NCBI RefSeq assembly: GCF_003386165.1
Contig: NZ_QRDV01000001.1
Coordinates: 1,159,998 to 1,223,997 of the forward strand
Direction of reading: 5' to 3'
Length of the DNA: 64,000 bases
Source: Winogradskyella eximia
GTDB taxonomy: Bacteria > Bacteroidota > Bacteroidia > Flavobacteriales > Flavobacteriaceae
In this document: positions 19,582-28,508 of the stretch, piece after piece
Position numbering within the stretch: position 1 is the stretch's first letter
Layout: each line of letters opens with the position of its first letter
Made by a program: the position numbers and the translations under genes
The notes under the pieces: generated by a model
What the model was told of the DNA's origin: nothing
Databases searched by the model: none
What the model saw: only the letters and a program-made list of their open reading frames with translations

Positions 19582-20493
19582 ATGAATTTAAAAAGCTTTT
19601 TATGTATAGGAATAGGTGTATTAGCCGCAAACACTATGTTTGCTCAAGCTAATATCCTAAATGCAAAAATACCTGAAGAGGTAGGTATGAAAACTGAAGC
19701 ACAGTTACTTCTAGATAACGACAAGCCTTTAGAATATGGATATGTTGGTGATAGAGATATCTTATTTTCTAAAATGACTTGGGAAAAGATTGTCTTAGAC
19801 GAGCGTGCTAACTTTCCATTATATTTTCCTATTGAAGATAACTTAGGGGATGATAGAAAATCATTGTACAGAGTTCTTATGAAAAATGTCAATGACGGTA
19901 CTATTCCTAAAGTATATGCAGATGATTATTTTACAGAAGAACGTACTATGGAAGATCTAGCTCCTTCATTAAGAAAGGAAGAGATTACTGATCAAGGTAT
20001 TGATTGGATGAATGCGGAAGGTGTATCTGATACATCTCTTATTCCTGAAGAGTATGTAATTCGTAGAGAAATTGGAGCAGCAGATATTAATTCTTATTTA
20101 GTAAAAGGACTTTGGTATTTTGATAAGCGTCAAGGAGAATTAAAGTATCGTATCTTAGGTATTGCACCTGCAGCACCAGATGTTAACTTTATTGATTCTG
20201 ATGACGAAGCTAATAAAGAGCCAATTGGTTTATTTTGGATATTTTATCCTGAATTAAGAGATATTCTTCATGAAGCGAAAGCTTTCAATAATAAGAATAG
20301 TGCAGTGCCACTTTCTTTTGATCATTTATTAAACAGCAGACGTTTTAGTGGAATTATCTACAAAGAGGAAAATGTTTATGGTGATAGAAAGATTGAAGAG
20401 TATGTTGCTGAAAATGCTTTAATGCAACTTTTAGAATCTGAACGTATCAAGGATAAGATTAGAAACTTTGAACAAGATATGTGGAGCTACTAA
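19582..20493 (+). CDS. gldN: Gliding motility / T9SS protein GldN
   Basis: This is a 303-residue secreted protein with a signal peptide (MNLKSFLCIGIGVLAANTMFAQ). The body carries the GldN pattern: PLEYGYVGDRDILFSKMTWEKI, NFPLYFPIEDN, VKGLWYFDKRQGELKYRILGIAP and LFWIFYPELRDIL. GldN joins GldK in the periplasmic ring complex of the type IX system. It is the last gene of gldKLMN and is followed by one of the strongest terminators in the window. There is no second gldN-like paralogue (gldO) next to it, unlike the arrangement in Flavobacterium johnsoniae. Confidence 0.97.
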   Translation: MNLKSFLCIGIGVLAANTMFAQANILNAKIPEEVGMKTEAQLLLDNDKPLEYGYVGDRDILFSKMTWEKIVLDERANFPLYFPIEDNLGDDRKSLYRVLMKNVNDGTIPKVYADDYFTEERTMEDLAPSLRKEEITDQGIDWMNAEGVSDTSLIPEEYVIRREIGAADINSYLVKGLWYFDKRQGELKYRILGIAPAAPDVNFIDSDDEANKEPIGLFWIFYPELRDILHEAKAFNNKNSAVPLSFDHLLNSRRFSGIIYKEENVYGDRKIEEYVAENALMQLLESERIKDKIRNFEQDMWSY

Positions 20494-20514
20494 TTTGCTT
20501 AACATAAAATATAA

Positions 20515-20547
20515 AAAACGCTCACTTTTTAAGTGAGCGTTTTTTTG
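20515..20547 (+). terminator. Terminator of gldKLMN
   Basis: The arms AACGCTCACTT (20517-20527) and AAGTGAGCGTT (20531-20541) form a perfect 11-bp stem with loop TTT, followed by seven or more T residues. Confidence 0.93.
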
Positions 20548-20599
20548 TTTTAATACTTATTTTTTAGGTTCACTAAACCATTTGGTGTTTAGAATTATT

Positions 20600-20607
20600 T
20601 ACTTTTG
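20600..20607 (+). promoter_or_regulatory. -7 box before the FAD oxidoreductase gene
   Basis: TACTTTTG matches TAnnTTTG exactly, and TTTG (20581-20584) lies upstream at a short 15-nt spacing. The start codon is only 5 bp after the box, so the transcript would be nearly leaderless. Confidence 0.4.
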
Positions 20608-20612
20608 TTTCT

Positions 20613-21656
20613 ATGAAAGAAGTAGATTATATTATTGTTGGTTGTGGCTTAGCAAGTATTGCCTTTTGCGAAGAACTAAGAGGAAATAATAAAACATTTG
20701 TAGTATTTGACAATAATTCTCAAAAGTCCTCTATAGTTGCTGCAGGATTATATAATCCGGTTATTCTGAAACGTTTTTCAGAAGTTTGGAAGGCTAAAGA
20801 ACAATTAAATCTAGCAGCACTATTATATTCTAATATTGAAAAGGAGTTAGATATAACAGTTGATTATAAACTTCGCATTTTAAGGCGTTTTACGTCTATT
20901 CAAGAACAAAATAAATGGTTTTCTGCTTCAGACAAGCCTAGTCTTGAACCCTTTCTTTCAACACAGCTCGTTAAAAACACAAATTTAGCTATAGATGCAC
21001 CTTTCGGATTTGGGGAAGTGCAACATGCTGGTCGTTTAGATACGGAAACCCTAATTACTAATTATAAGCAATTTTTAAAGCGGATTAATTGTTTCGAAGA
21101 GGTAACTTTTGAACATCAAAATATTAAGTTTGAATTAGGTTCAATACATTATAATGGTATTAAATCTCAACACATTGTATTTGCTGAAGGGTTTGGAGTA
21201 AAAGAAAATCCTTATTTCAAAACCATTCCACTTACAGGTTCTAAAGGCGAAATACTCACTATTAAGGCACCCGATTTAAAAATTGATTATGCTATAAAAT
21301 CATCGGTATTTGTAATTCCACTTGGTGATGATTTATATAATGTTGGGTCTACTTATAATAATGACGATAAATCTAATACACCAACGGAATCAGCCAAAGA
21401 AGAATTAATTTCTAAATTAAAAACATTTTTAAAATGTGATTTTGAAGTCGTGAGTCATATTGCTGGAGTTAGACCTACAGTAAAGGATCGTAGACCATTA
21501 ATTGGTAGACATCCAAAACATAACAATTTATACGTGCTTAATGGACTTGGTACAAGAGGTGTGATGATTGCTCCTTATGTCGCTAAAGCGTTATATAATT
21601 TTATTGAAAAAGGAGAACTCTTAGATGCTGAAATTGATGTGAATAGATTTTTATAA
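20613..21656 (+). CDS. FAD-dependent oxidoreductase (DAO family)
   Basis: This is a 347-residue protein with an N-terminal Rossmann dinucleotide-binding motif (DYIIVGCGLASIAFCEEL, residues 4-21) and a C-terminal FAD-binding end (GVRPTVKDRRPLIGRHPKHNNLYVLNGLGTRGVMIAPYVAKAL). This pattern is shared by D-amino-acid-oxidase-type enzymes such as glycine/sarcosine oxidases and the MnmC C-terminal domain. The third glycine of GxGxxG is Ser. The substrate is not predictable. It is transcribed separately from gldN because a strong terminator intervenes. A DAO-family gene at this position next to gldKLMN is, as far as I recall, also seen in other Flavobacteriaceae, but a functional link is not shown. 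Confidence 0.85.
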   Translation: MKEVDYIIVGCGLASIAFCEELRGNNKTFVVFDNNSQKSSIVAAGLYNPVILKRFSEVWKAKEQLNLAALLYSNIEKELDITVDYKLRILRRFTSIQEQNKWFSASDKPSLEPFLSTQLVKNTNLAIDAPFGFGEVQHAGRLDTETLITNYKQFLKRINCFEEVTFEHQNIKFELGSIHYNGIKSQHIVFAEGFGVKENPYFKTIPLTGSKGEILTIKAPDLKIDYAIKSSVFVIPLGDDLYNVGSTYNNDDKSNTPTESAKEELISKLKTFLKCDFEVVSHIAGVRPTVKDRRPLIGRHPKHNNLYVLNGLGTRGVMIAPYVAKALYNFIEKGELLDAEIDVNRFL

Positions 21657-21692
21657 CTTAAATAATACTATTTAAGTCTTCACAAAAAGATA

Positions 21693-22076
21693 TCATTTTT
21701 TAACTAAATTTTTATCATAACTCATAAATATATTAATCCATATATTTCGAGATAAGCGCATAATTATAGGGAAAAAGCAAACTAAAGTGGCTACAATTGC
21801 TATAAAAGCAGTTGTTAAAGAAGATTCTAAAATGTTATAGCTTATAATAAACGCAGCGACAGCAAAGGCAATACCTACAGCATAACTTACATACATAGAA
21901 CCATAGAAAAACGAAGGTTCTATTTGATATTTTGTATGACAATGAGAACATTTCTCATGCATTTTTACAACATCAGAAAGAACGTAAGGGTTTTTATTTA
22001 TATACATAGATTCTTGATGACATTTTGGACATACACCAAAAAGAATACTATAAAGTTTCATTCCTTTTCTAATCAT
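21693..22076 (-). CDS. DUF983 family zinc-ribbon membrane protein
   Basis: This is a 127-residue protein. Two CxxC pairs near the N-terminus (Cys16-Cys19, CPKC, and Cys43-Cys46, CSHC) form a zinc-ribbon-like unit. A short PSFFYGSMYVSY motif and two membrane helices (about residues 60-83 and 88-112) follow. This is the DUF983 layout; no function is established. The open frame extends upstream to 22160, but I chose the ATG at 22074-22076 (MIRKGMKLYSILFGVCP) because a good -7 box at 22114-22121 would lie inside the longer version, and the extra residues are hydrophobic with no family match. Confidence 0.82.
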   Translation of the reverse strand: MIRKGMKLYSILFGVCPKCHQESMYINKNPYVLSDVVKMHEKCSHCHTKYQIEPSFFYGSMYVSYAVGIAFAVAAFIISYNILESSLTTAFIAIVATLVCFFPIIMRLSRNIWINIFMSYDKNLVKK

Positions 22077-22113
22077 AACTAAAACCTTTACTTTTGCGTT
22101 TTTTAAGACTAAA

Positions 22114-22121
22114 CAAAGGTA
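22114..22121 (-). promoter_or_regulatory. -7 box for the DUF983 gene
   Basis: On the minus strand TACCTTTG matches TAnnTTTG exactly, 37 bp before the chosen start. No clear -33 TTTG at the right distance was seen. Confidence 0.4.
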
Positions 22122-22187
22122 AAATAATATAACTGAATTTTTGTAACAATTGTAACTCAAAATTCAATTGTAATATTCAAAAAACTT

Positions 22188-24098
22188 ATGCTAAATATCC
22201 ATAATCTTTCAATCTCATTTCAAGGAGAATATCTTTTTGAAGAAATAACATTTAAACTTGGTCTTGGCGATCGTATTGGTTTAATTGGTAAAAATGGAGC
22301 AGGTAAATCCACTATGCTTAGAATTCTTTCTAAAGAGCAAGAACAAGATACAGGACAAATTGCGGCTGACAAGGATATGAAAATTGGTTTCTTAAAACAA
22401 GATATTGATTTTGATTTAGGTAAAACAGTTTTAGAAGAATCTTACCAAGCATTTAAAGAAATAAAAACCTGTGAAAGGCAACTCGAAGAAATCAATACGC
22501 AATTAGCTGAGCGTAAAGATTACGAAAGTGATGCCTATCATCAATTAATGGTTGATTTAAATGATATACAGCATCAATACGAAATTTTAGGTGGTTATAA
22601 TTATCAAGGAGAAACCGAAAAGATTCTTCAAGGGTTAGGTTTTAAACGCGAAGATTTTGATAAACTTACAGATACGTTCTCTGGTGGTTGGAGAATGCGA
22701 ATAGAATTAGCAAAACTTTTACTTCAAAATAACGACTTATTGCTTTTAGATGAGCCAACAAACCACTTAGATATTGAATCTATAATTTGGTTAGAAAACT
22801 TTTTGAAAGGTTATACAGGAGCTGTGGTTATTGTTTCTCACGATAAGATGTTTTTAGATAATGTGACTAATCGTACTATAGAGATTTCGTTAGGGAGAAT
22901 TTATGATTATAATAAGCCATACTCGCAATTTTTAGTATTGAGAAAGGAAATGAAGGTTCAGCAGTTAGCTGCACAGAAAAATCAAGAGAAGCAGATTCAG
23001 CAAACTGAAAAATTAATTGAGAAATTTAGAGCAAAGGCTTCTAAAGCTACAATGGCTCAATCCTTAATTAAAAAATTAGATAAAATTGATCGCATTGAAG
23101 TTGATGAAGATGACAATAGTGTGATGTCTTTAAACTTTCCTGTTTCTGTAACTCCTGGTAAAGTGGTTGTAGAGATAGATAATGTATCTAAACGATATGG
23201 AGATCTTCAAGTCCTTCATAATGTAAATTTATCTGTTCCTAGAGATATTAAAACTGCCTTTGTTGGTCAAAACGGTCAGGGAAAATCCACTTTAGCAAAA
23301 ATAATTGTTGGAGAATTAGAGCACGAAGGTAAACTCACTTTAGGACATAATGTACAAATTGGGTATTTTGCCCAAAATCAAGCAGAATATTTAGACGGAA
23401 ACAAAACCGTACTAGATACTATGATTGATGCAGCTAATGAAACTAATAGAAGTAAGGTTAGAGATATTTTAGGATCCTTTTTATTTAGAGGTGAAGAGGC
23501 AGAGAAATATGTAAGAGTCCTTTCTGGTGGTGAGCGAAATAGATTGGCATTAGCAAAATTACTATTGCAACCGTTGAACGTGCTTATTATGGATGAGCCA
23601 ACGAATCACTTAGATATAAAATCTAAAAATGTACTAAAAGAAGCTTTAAAAAAGTTTGAAGGTACATTAATATTAGTCTCTCACGATAGAGATTTTCTTC
23701 AAGGACTAACAGATACAGTTTACGAATTTAAGGATCAGAATATTAAAGAATATTTAGGTGATATAGATTTTTACTTAGAACAGCGTAATCTTGAAAACTT
23801 AAGAGAAGCCGAAAAAAGAACTGTGGTTGCTAACCAACCTAAGGAAAGTAATAAGCAAAATTACGAAGACCAAAAGAAATTAAAATCTTTAAATAATAAA
23901 CTCAGTAATATAGAATCTAAAATCAATCAGCTTGAAAAAGATATCAAAAGTGATGATGTGAAGCTCGCTACAGATTATGATAAAACAGCTTCAGATCCTA
24001 AATTTTTTGATGCATACCAATTAAAGAAAAAGACTTTAGGTAAACTAATGGAAGATTGGGAAGCTGTTCAGTTTGAGCTGGATGACATTTCAAATTAA
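22188..24098 (+). CDS. ABC-F family ATPase (Uup/EttA-like translation factor)
   Basis: This is a 636-residue protein with two ABC domains and no membrane segment. The first domain has Walker A GKNGAGKST (about residues 35-43), signature FSGGWRMRIELA and LLLLDEPTNHLD. The second has GQNGQGKST, LSGGERNRLALA and VLIMDEPTNHLD. The inter-domain linker (about 240-300, rich in Lys/Gln/Glu) and a C-terminal coiled coil (about 550-630) are typical of Uup-type ABC-F proteins, which act on ribosomes or DNA and are not transporters. Both ATP sites look intact. The exact subgroup cannot be fixed without alignment. It diverges from DUF983 and is followed by the RND efflux operon. Confidence 0.9.
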   Translation: MLNIHNLSISFQGEYLFEEITFKLGLGDRIGLIGKNGAGKSTMLRILSKEQEQDTGQIAADKDMKIGFLKQDIDFDLGKTVLEESYQAFKEIKTCERQLEEINTQLAERKDYESDAYHQLMVDLNDIQHQYEILGGYNYQGETEKILQGLGFKREDFDKLTDTFSGGWRMRIELAKLLLQNNDLLLLDEPTNHLDIESIIWLENFLKGYTGAVVIVSHDKMFLDNVTNRTIEISLGRIYDYNKPYSQFLVLRKEMKVQQLAAQKNQEKQIQQTEKLIEKFRAKASKATMAQSLIKKLDKIDRIEVDEDDNSVMSLNFPVSVTPGKVVVEIDNVSKRYGDLQVLHNVNLSVPRDIKTAFVGQNGQGKSTLAKIIVGELEHEGKLTLGHNVQIGYFAQNQAEYLDGNKTVLDTMIDAANETNRSKVRDILGSFLFRGEEAEKYVRVLSGGERNRLALAKLLLQPLNVLIMDEPTNHLDIKSKNVLKEALKKFEGTLILVSHDRDFLQGLTDTVYEFKDQNIKEYLGDIDFYLEQRNLENLREAEKRTVVANQPKESNKQNYEDQKKLKSLNNKLSNIESKINQLEKDIKSDDVKLATDYDKTASDPKFFDAYQLKKKTLGKLMEDWEAVQFELDDISN

Positions 24099-24138
24099 CA
24101 ATTAAGATTTTTTTAACGATTTCACTTGTTGATAAGGT

Positions 24139-24146
24139 TAGCTTTG
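24139..24146 (+). promoter_or_regulatory. -7 box before the RND efflux operon
   Basis: TAGCTTTG matches TAnnTTTG exactly, 25 bp upstream of the adaptor start codon. A correctly spaced -33 element is not obvious. Confidence 0.4.
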
Positions 24147-24171
24147 CAAAATACTGACCACGATCAACATT

Positions 24172-25311
24172 ATGTTAAGAAAAATTATTTTATCCGTTTT
24201 AGGAGTTCTATTTATATTAGGAGCCGTTCTTTTTGCTAATTATCTCATTGATAATAAACATAAGCCAAAACCAGTAATTCCTAAAATGGTAAAAACAGTA
24301 CTTACAGATACTGTAAAAAACAGCACCATTCCTATCGTAATTTCTGCAAATGGTAGTCTCACAGCTAAACAACGTGTTGAGTTATATTCTGAGGTTCAAG
24401 GGATTTTTAAAACAGGTTCAAAACTTTTTAAGCCAGGTCAAAAATTTAATAAAGGAGAAGCATTAATTCGTTTAGATGCTTCTGAGTATTATGCAGGTGT
24501 ACAATCTGCTAAAAGTAGTTTGTATAATAGTATTGCAGCCGTTATGCCAGATTTACGCTTAGATTTTCCTAATGTATTTCAAAAATGGCAAAGCTATCTA
24601 AATAGTTTTGATTTAAATAAAACGACTCCAAAGCTACCAGAAATTTCAGATGAAAAAGAAAACTATTTTATAACTGGTCGTGGAATAGTTAGCGCTTATT
24701 ACAGCGTTAAGAATTTAGAACAGCGATTAACCAAATATAGAATAATAGCTCCATTTTCAGGCATATTAACAGAGGCCTTAGTTACAGAAGGGACTTTAGT
24801 AAGGAGTGGACAGAAATTAGGAGAATTTATTAATCCTTCCGTTTACGAGATGGAAGTCGCCATTAGTAAATCTTTTGCAGATATTTTAAAAGAAGGAGAA
24901 AGTGTGAGTCTTGCAAGTTTAGATCATACTAAAGCGTATCAAGGTGAGGTATCGCGAGTAAACGGAAGTATCGATGCAACTACACAAACTATAACGGTTT
25001 ATATAGAAGTTAAACATGCAGACTTAAAAGAAGGTATGTATCTAGAAGCCAAATTAAATGCTGAAAAAGTAGATAATGCTATAGAAATTGATAGAAACTT
25101 ATTATTAGACACTGAAGAGATTTTTGTAGTTAATGATAGTTTACTTGATGTTATTCCGGTTAAGCCTGTACATTTTTCTAGTGAAAAAGTGGTTTTAAAA
25201 GAGGTGCCAGATGGAACTATCATTTTAAGAAAACCAGTTCCTGGTGCTTATGCAGGTATGCATGTAAAAGCGGCAAAAGATATGTCTTCAACCTCTGATT
25301 CTATTCAATAA
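24172..25311 (+). CDS. RND efflux periplasmic adaptor (membrane fusion protein)
   Basis: This is a 379-residue protein anchored by an N-terminal helix (about residues 5-24). The biotinyl-lipoyl-like halves (ANGSLTAKQRVELYSEVQGIFKT... and RIIAPFSGILTEALVTEGTLVRSG) flank a short helical hairpin, and a beta-barrel/membrane-proximal part follows. It bridges the inner-membrane pump to the outer-membrane channel. Its stop codon overlaps the pump start by one base (TAATG), so translation is coupled. The hairpin (about residues 105-185) is short and interrupted by a proline-rich KTTPKLPEIS segment. Substrates are unknown. Confidence 0.9.
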   Translation: MLRKIILSVLGVLFILGAVLFANYLIDNKHKPKPVIPKMVKTVLTDTVKNSTIPIVISANGSLTAKQRVELYSEVQGIFKTGSKLFKPGQKFNKGEALIRLDASEYYAGVQSAKSSLYNSIAAVMPDLRLDFPNVFQKWQSYLNSFDLNKTTPKLPEISDEKENYFITGRGIVSAYYSVKNLEQRLTKYRIIAPFSGILTEALVTEGTLVRSGQKLGEFINPSVYEMEVAISKSFADILKEGESVSLASLDHTKAYQGEVSRVNGSIDATTQTITVYIEVKHADLKEGMYLEAKLNAEKVDNAIEIDRNLLLDTEEIFVVNDSLLDVIPVKPVHFSSEKVVLKEVPDGTIILRKPVPGAYAGMHVKAAKDMSSTSDSIQ

Positions 25312-28300
25312 TGAGAAAAATAATTGAATATTTTATACGATATCATGTTGCTGTAAACATCTTTATTATTGCATTCTTTGTCTTTGGTATTATAGGTGTA
25401 ACATCTTTAAAGTCGTCGTTCTTTCCGCTTACAGAATCTAAAATAATTAATGTCAACATTACATATCCAGGAGCTTCTCCTCAGGAGATAGAAGAGGGTA
25501 TTGTTCTTCAAATTGAAGATAATCTTAAGGGATTAAAAGGTGTTGATAGAGTGACGTCAACATCTAGAGAAAATAGTGGTTCTATAACAGTTGAAATTGA
25601 GAAAGGCGAAAACATAGATTTCATGCTGCTCGAAGTTAAAAATGCAGTAGATAGAGTACCCTCATTTCCAACAGGAATGGAGCCTTTAATAGTTTCAAAA
25701 CAAGAAGCTGTAAGGGAAACGATTTCTTTTGCCGTAAGTGGTAAAGATATTCCGTTAGTGACATTAAAACAGTTAGCAAGACAAGTAGAAACGGATTTAA
25801 GAGCTATTGATGGTATTTCTCAAATTGAAATATCGGGTTTTCCTGATGAAGAAATTGAAATTGCAGTTAATGAACTAGATTTATTAGCTTATAATCTTAC
25901 ATTTAGTGAGGTTGCAGAAGCCGTTAGTAGTGCTAACATATTGGTTACTGGTGGAAATGTAAAAACCATTGCCGAAGAATATTTAATCAGAGCCAATAAC
26001 AAACAATACTACGGTAAAGAACTTTCTAATATTATTGTAAGAGCATCTTCTGATGGCAAAGTGATACGATTAAAAGATATTGCTATTATTAGAGATCGAT
26101 TCTCTGAAACGCCTAATGCAACTTATTTTAATCAAGAATTAGCAGTAAATATTTCAATTACAAGTACCAATAATGAAGACTTAATTTCATCAGCAGACAA
26201 AGTCAAAGAGTACATAGAAGAATACAATCAAAAATACACCAACGTTCAATTAAATGTTGTTAGGGATTTATCAATAACACTAAATCAACGTACGCAATTA
26301 CTGACAGAGAATGCCATTGTAGGTATGATTTTAGTATTGGTGTTTTTATCTATATTTTTAAATACCAGATTGGCATTATGGGTAGCATTTGGTTTGCCTA
26401 TTTCGTTTTTAGGTATGTTTATTTTTGCGGCTCAGTTTGATGTAACAATTAATGTATTGTCACTTTTTGGGATGATAATAGTGATTGGTATTTTGGTGGA
26501 TGATGGTATCGTTATCGCAGAGAATATTTACCAACATTATGAAAAAGGAAAAAAACCAATTCAAGCAGCTATTGATGGTACAATGGAAGTTATTCCGCCT
26601 GTAGTATCAGCTATTATTACAACACTGTTAGCTTTCTCTTTATTCTTCTTTTTAGATAGTAGGATAGGTGAATTTTTTAGTGAAGTTGCTGTTATAGTAA
26701 TTTTAACTTTAGTAGTGTCTTTAGTTGAGGCACTTATTATTCTACCTGCTCACTTAGCGCATTCAAAGGCATTAAAACCTAGAAAAGTAGATGAGAATCC
26801 TTCAAAAATAAAGCAGTTTTTCTCATTTATGAGAGCAATTAATAAGGGAGGAGACCGGTTTATGTCTTTTTTAAGAGATAGAGTTTATACACCTATTTTA
26901 AATCGTGTATTAAAATATAAACTATTCTCTTTGGGTGTTTTTGTAGCCTTATTAGTTTTAACTATTGGTTCGCTTGGAGGTGGAATTATTGGTGTTACTT
27001 TATTTCCGAGGGTCGCTAGTGATGCTGTAAATATAGAATTAGTAATGCCAGCAGGTACTAATGTGAAAATCACAGATTCTATTATTTCTATGATTGAAGA
27101 AAAGTCATTCATAGTTAACAAAGAACTTAGCGATAAATATCTAAAAGGAACTGATAAACAATTATTTGAAAACACTATTGTTGAAATTAGTAGTAGTTCT
27201 AGTGCGAGGTTAAGAATTAATTTATTACCAGGCGAAGAACGACCAGATGAAATAAAGTCAGATTTAGTTACCAATCGATTAAGTGAGTTGGTTGGTCCTG
27301 TAATAGGTACTGAACGATTAATTTACGGCTCTGGTGGAAATTTTGGTGGTAGTCCAGTATCAGTATCCTTGTTAAGTAATAATATTGAAGAATTAAAGGC
27401 TTCTAAATTAGAGTTAAAAAAGTATTTGGAATCTAATCCGTTACTTAAAGATATTGGTGATAATGATCCTGCAGGTATTAAAGAAATTAGATTAGAGCTT
27501 AAAGAAAGTGCCTATTTATTAGGTCTCGATTTAAGAACGGTGATGGCACAAATTCGTTCAGGATTTTTTGGGGCACAAGCTCAACGTTTTCAACGTGGAC
27601 AAGATGAAATTAAAGTTTGGGTGCGTTACGATAAAAATAACAGAAGCTCTATTAATGATTTAGATGCCATGCGCATTGTAACACCTACAAATGAGCGTGT
27701 CACTTTAAAAGATATTGCTAATTATACTATCGCTAGAGGAGATGTAGCGATAAACCACTTAGAAGGTAAACGTGAGATCCAAGTATATGCAGATCTAAAA
27801 GATCCTAGCACAAGTAATACAGATATTATAGATGATATTAGAACGGTTTTTATACCAAAACTACAATCTAAGTATCCTACAATAAATGCTTCTTTTGAAG
27901 GGCAAAACCGTGAGGCCAGTAAATTAACAGGATCGTTAAAACTTGCAGGACCAATAATCTTGTTATTAATTTATATTACCATAGCATTTACGTTTAGAAG
28001 TTATTCACAGCCATTTTTACTTATTTTATTAATTCCATTTAGTTTAACAGCTGTAGCTTGGGGACATTGGTTATTAGGTTTTCAAGTTAATATTCTGTCC
28101 CTTTTAGGAATTATAGCGTTAATAGGTATCATGGTAAACGATGGATTAGTTCTAATAGGAAAGTTTAATAGTAATTTAAAGGAAGGAATGTCTTTTGATT
28201 ATGCTTTGTCCGAAGCCGGAAAGTCGCGTTTTAGAGCAATTTTCTTAACCTCGTTAACAACCATTGCAGGTTTAGCACCTTTGTTATTAGAAAAAAGTAG

Positions 28301-28508
28301 GCAGGCACAATTTCTAAAACCTATGGCAATCTCTATATCATTTGGTATAGCTTATGCCACTATATTAACGTTATTAGTCTTGCCATTATTTTTATCATTT
28401 AGTAATAGTATTAAGCAGAGTGGAAAATGGCTGGTAACAGGTAAAGAGGTGACAAAAGAAGAAGTAGAACGAGCAATTATAGAACAAAATGAAGCAAATG
28501 ATGACTAA
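25311..28508 (+). CDS. RND efflux pump, inner-membrane permease (AcrB-type)
   Basis: This is a 1065-residue proton-driven pump with the 12-helix RND layout: TM1 at about residues 11-31, a large periplasmic domain, helices TM2-6 (about 335-490), a second periplasmic domain, and TM8-12 near the C-terminus. The TM4 proton-relay aspartates are present in GILVDDGIVIAENIYQHY. The second half has the equivalent segment IGIMVNDGLVLIGKFN, where one acidic residue is Asn, as is usual. It overlaps the adaptor by 1 base and the outer-membrane gene by 20 bases. The substrate (drugs, bile-like compounds or metals) is not evident. It lacks the HME-type metal motifs, so HAE-type efflux is more likely. Confidence 0.93.
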   Translation: MRKIIEYFIRYHVAVNIFIIAFFVFGIIGVTSLKSSFFPLTESKIINVNITYPGASPQEIEEGIVLQIEDNLKGLKGVDRVTSTSRENSGSITVEIEKGENIDFMLLEVKNAVDRVPSFPTGMEPLIVSKQEAVRETISFAVSGKDIPLVTLKQLARQVETDLRAIDGISQIEISGFPDEEIEIAVNELDLLAYNLTFSEVAEAVSSANILVTGGNVKTIAEEYLIRANNKQYYGKELSNIIVRASSDGKVIRLKDIAIIRDRFSETPNATYFNQELAVNISITSTNNEDLISSADKVKEYIEEYNQKYTNVQLNVVRDLSITLNQRTQLLTENAIVGMILVLVFLSIFLNTRLALWVAFGLPISFLGMFIFAAQFDVTINVLSLFGMIIVIGILVDDGIVIAENIYQHYEKGKKPIQAAIDGTMEVIPPVVSAIITTLLAFSLFFFLDSRIGEFFSEVAVIVILTLVVSLVEALIILPAHLAHSKALKPRKVDENPSKIKQFFSFMRAINKGGDRFMSFLRDRVYTPILNRVLKYKLFSLGVFVALLVLTIGSLGGGIIGVTLFPRVASDAVNIELVMPAGTNVKITDSIISMIEEKSFIVNKELSDKYLKGTDKQLFENTIVEISSSSSARLRINLLPGEERPDEIKSDLVTNRLSELVGPVIGTERLIYGSGGNFGGSPVSVSLLSNNIEELKASKLELKKYLESNPLLKDIGDNDPAGIKEIRLELKESAYLLGLDLRTVMAQIRSGFFGAQAQRFQRGQDEIKVWVRYDKNNRSSINDLDAMRIVTPTNERVTLKDIANYTIARGDVAINHLEGKREIQVYADLKDPSTSNTDIIDDIRTVFIPKLQSKYPTINASFEGQNREASKLTGSLKLAGPIILLLIYITIAFTFRSYSQPFLLILLIPFSLTAVAWGHWLLGFQVNILSLLGIIALIGIMVNDGLVLIGKFNSNLKEGMSFDYALSEAGKSRFRAIFLTSLTTIAGLAPLLLEKSRQAQFLKPMAISISFGIAYATILTLLVLPLFLSFSNSIKQSGKWLVTGKEVTKEEVERAIIEQNEANDD

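Noticed and set aside
22077..22160. 28-codon upstream extension of the DUF983 frame
   Set aside because: A consensus -7 box lies inside it and the family start aligns with the internal ATG at 22076.
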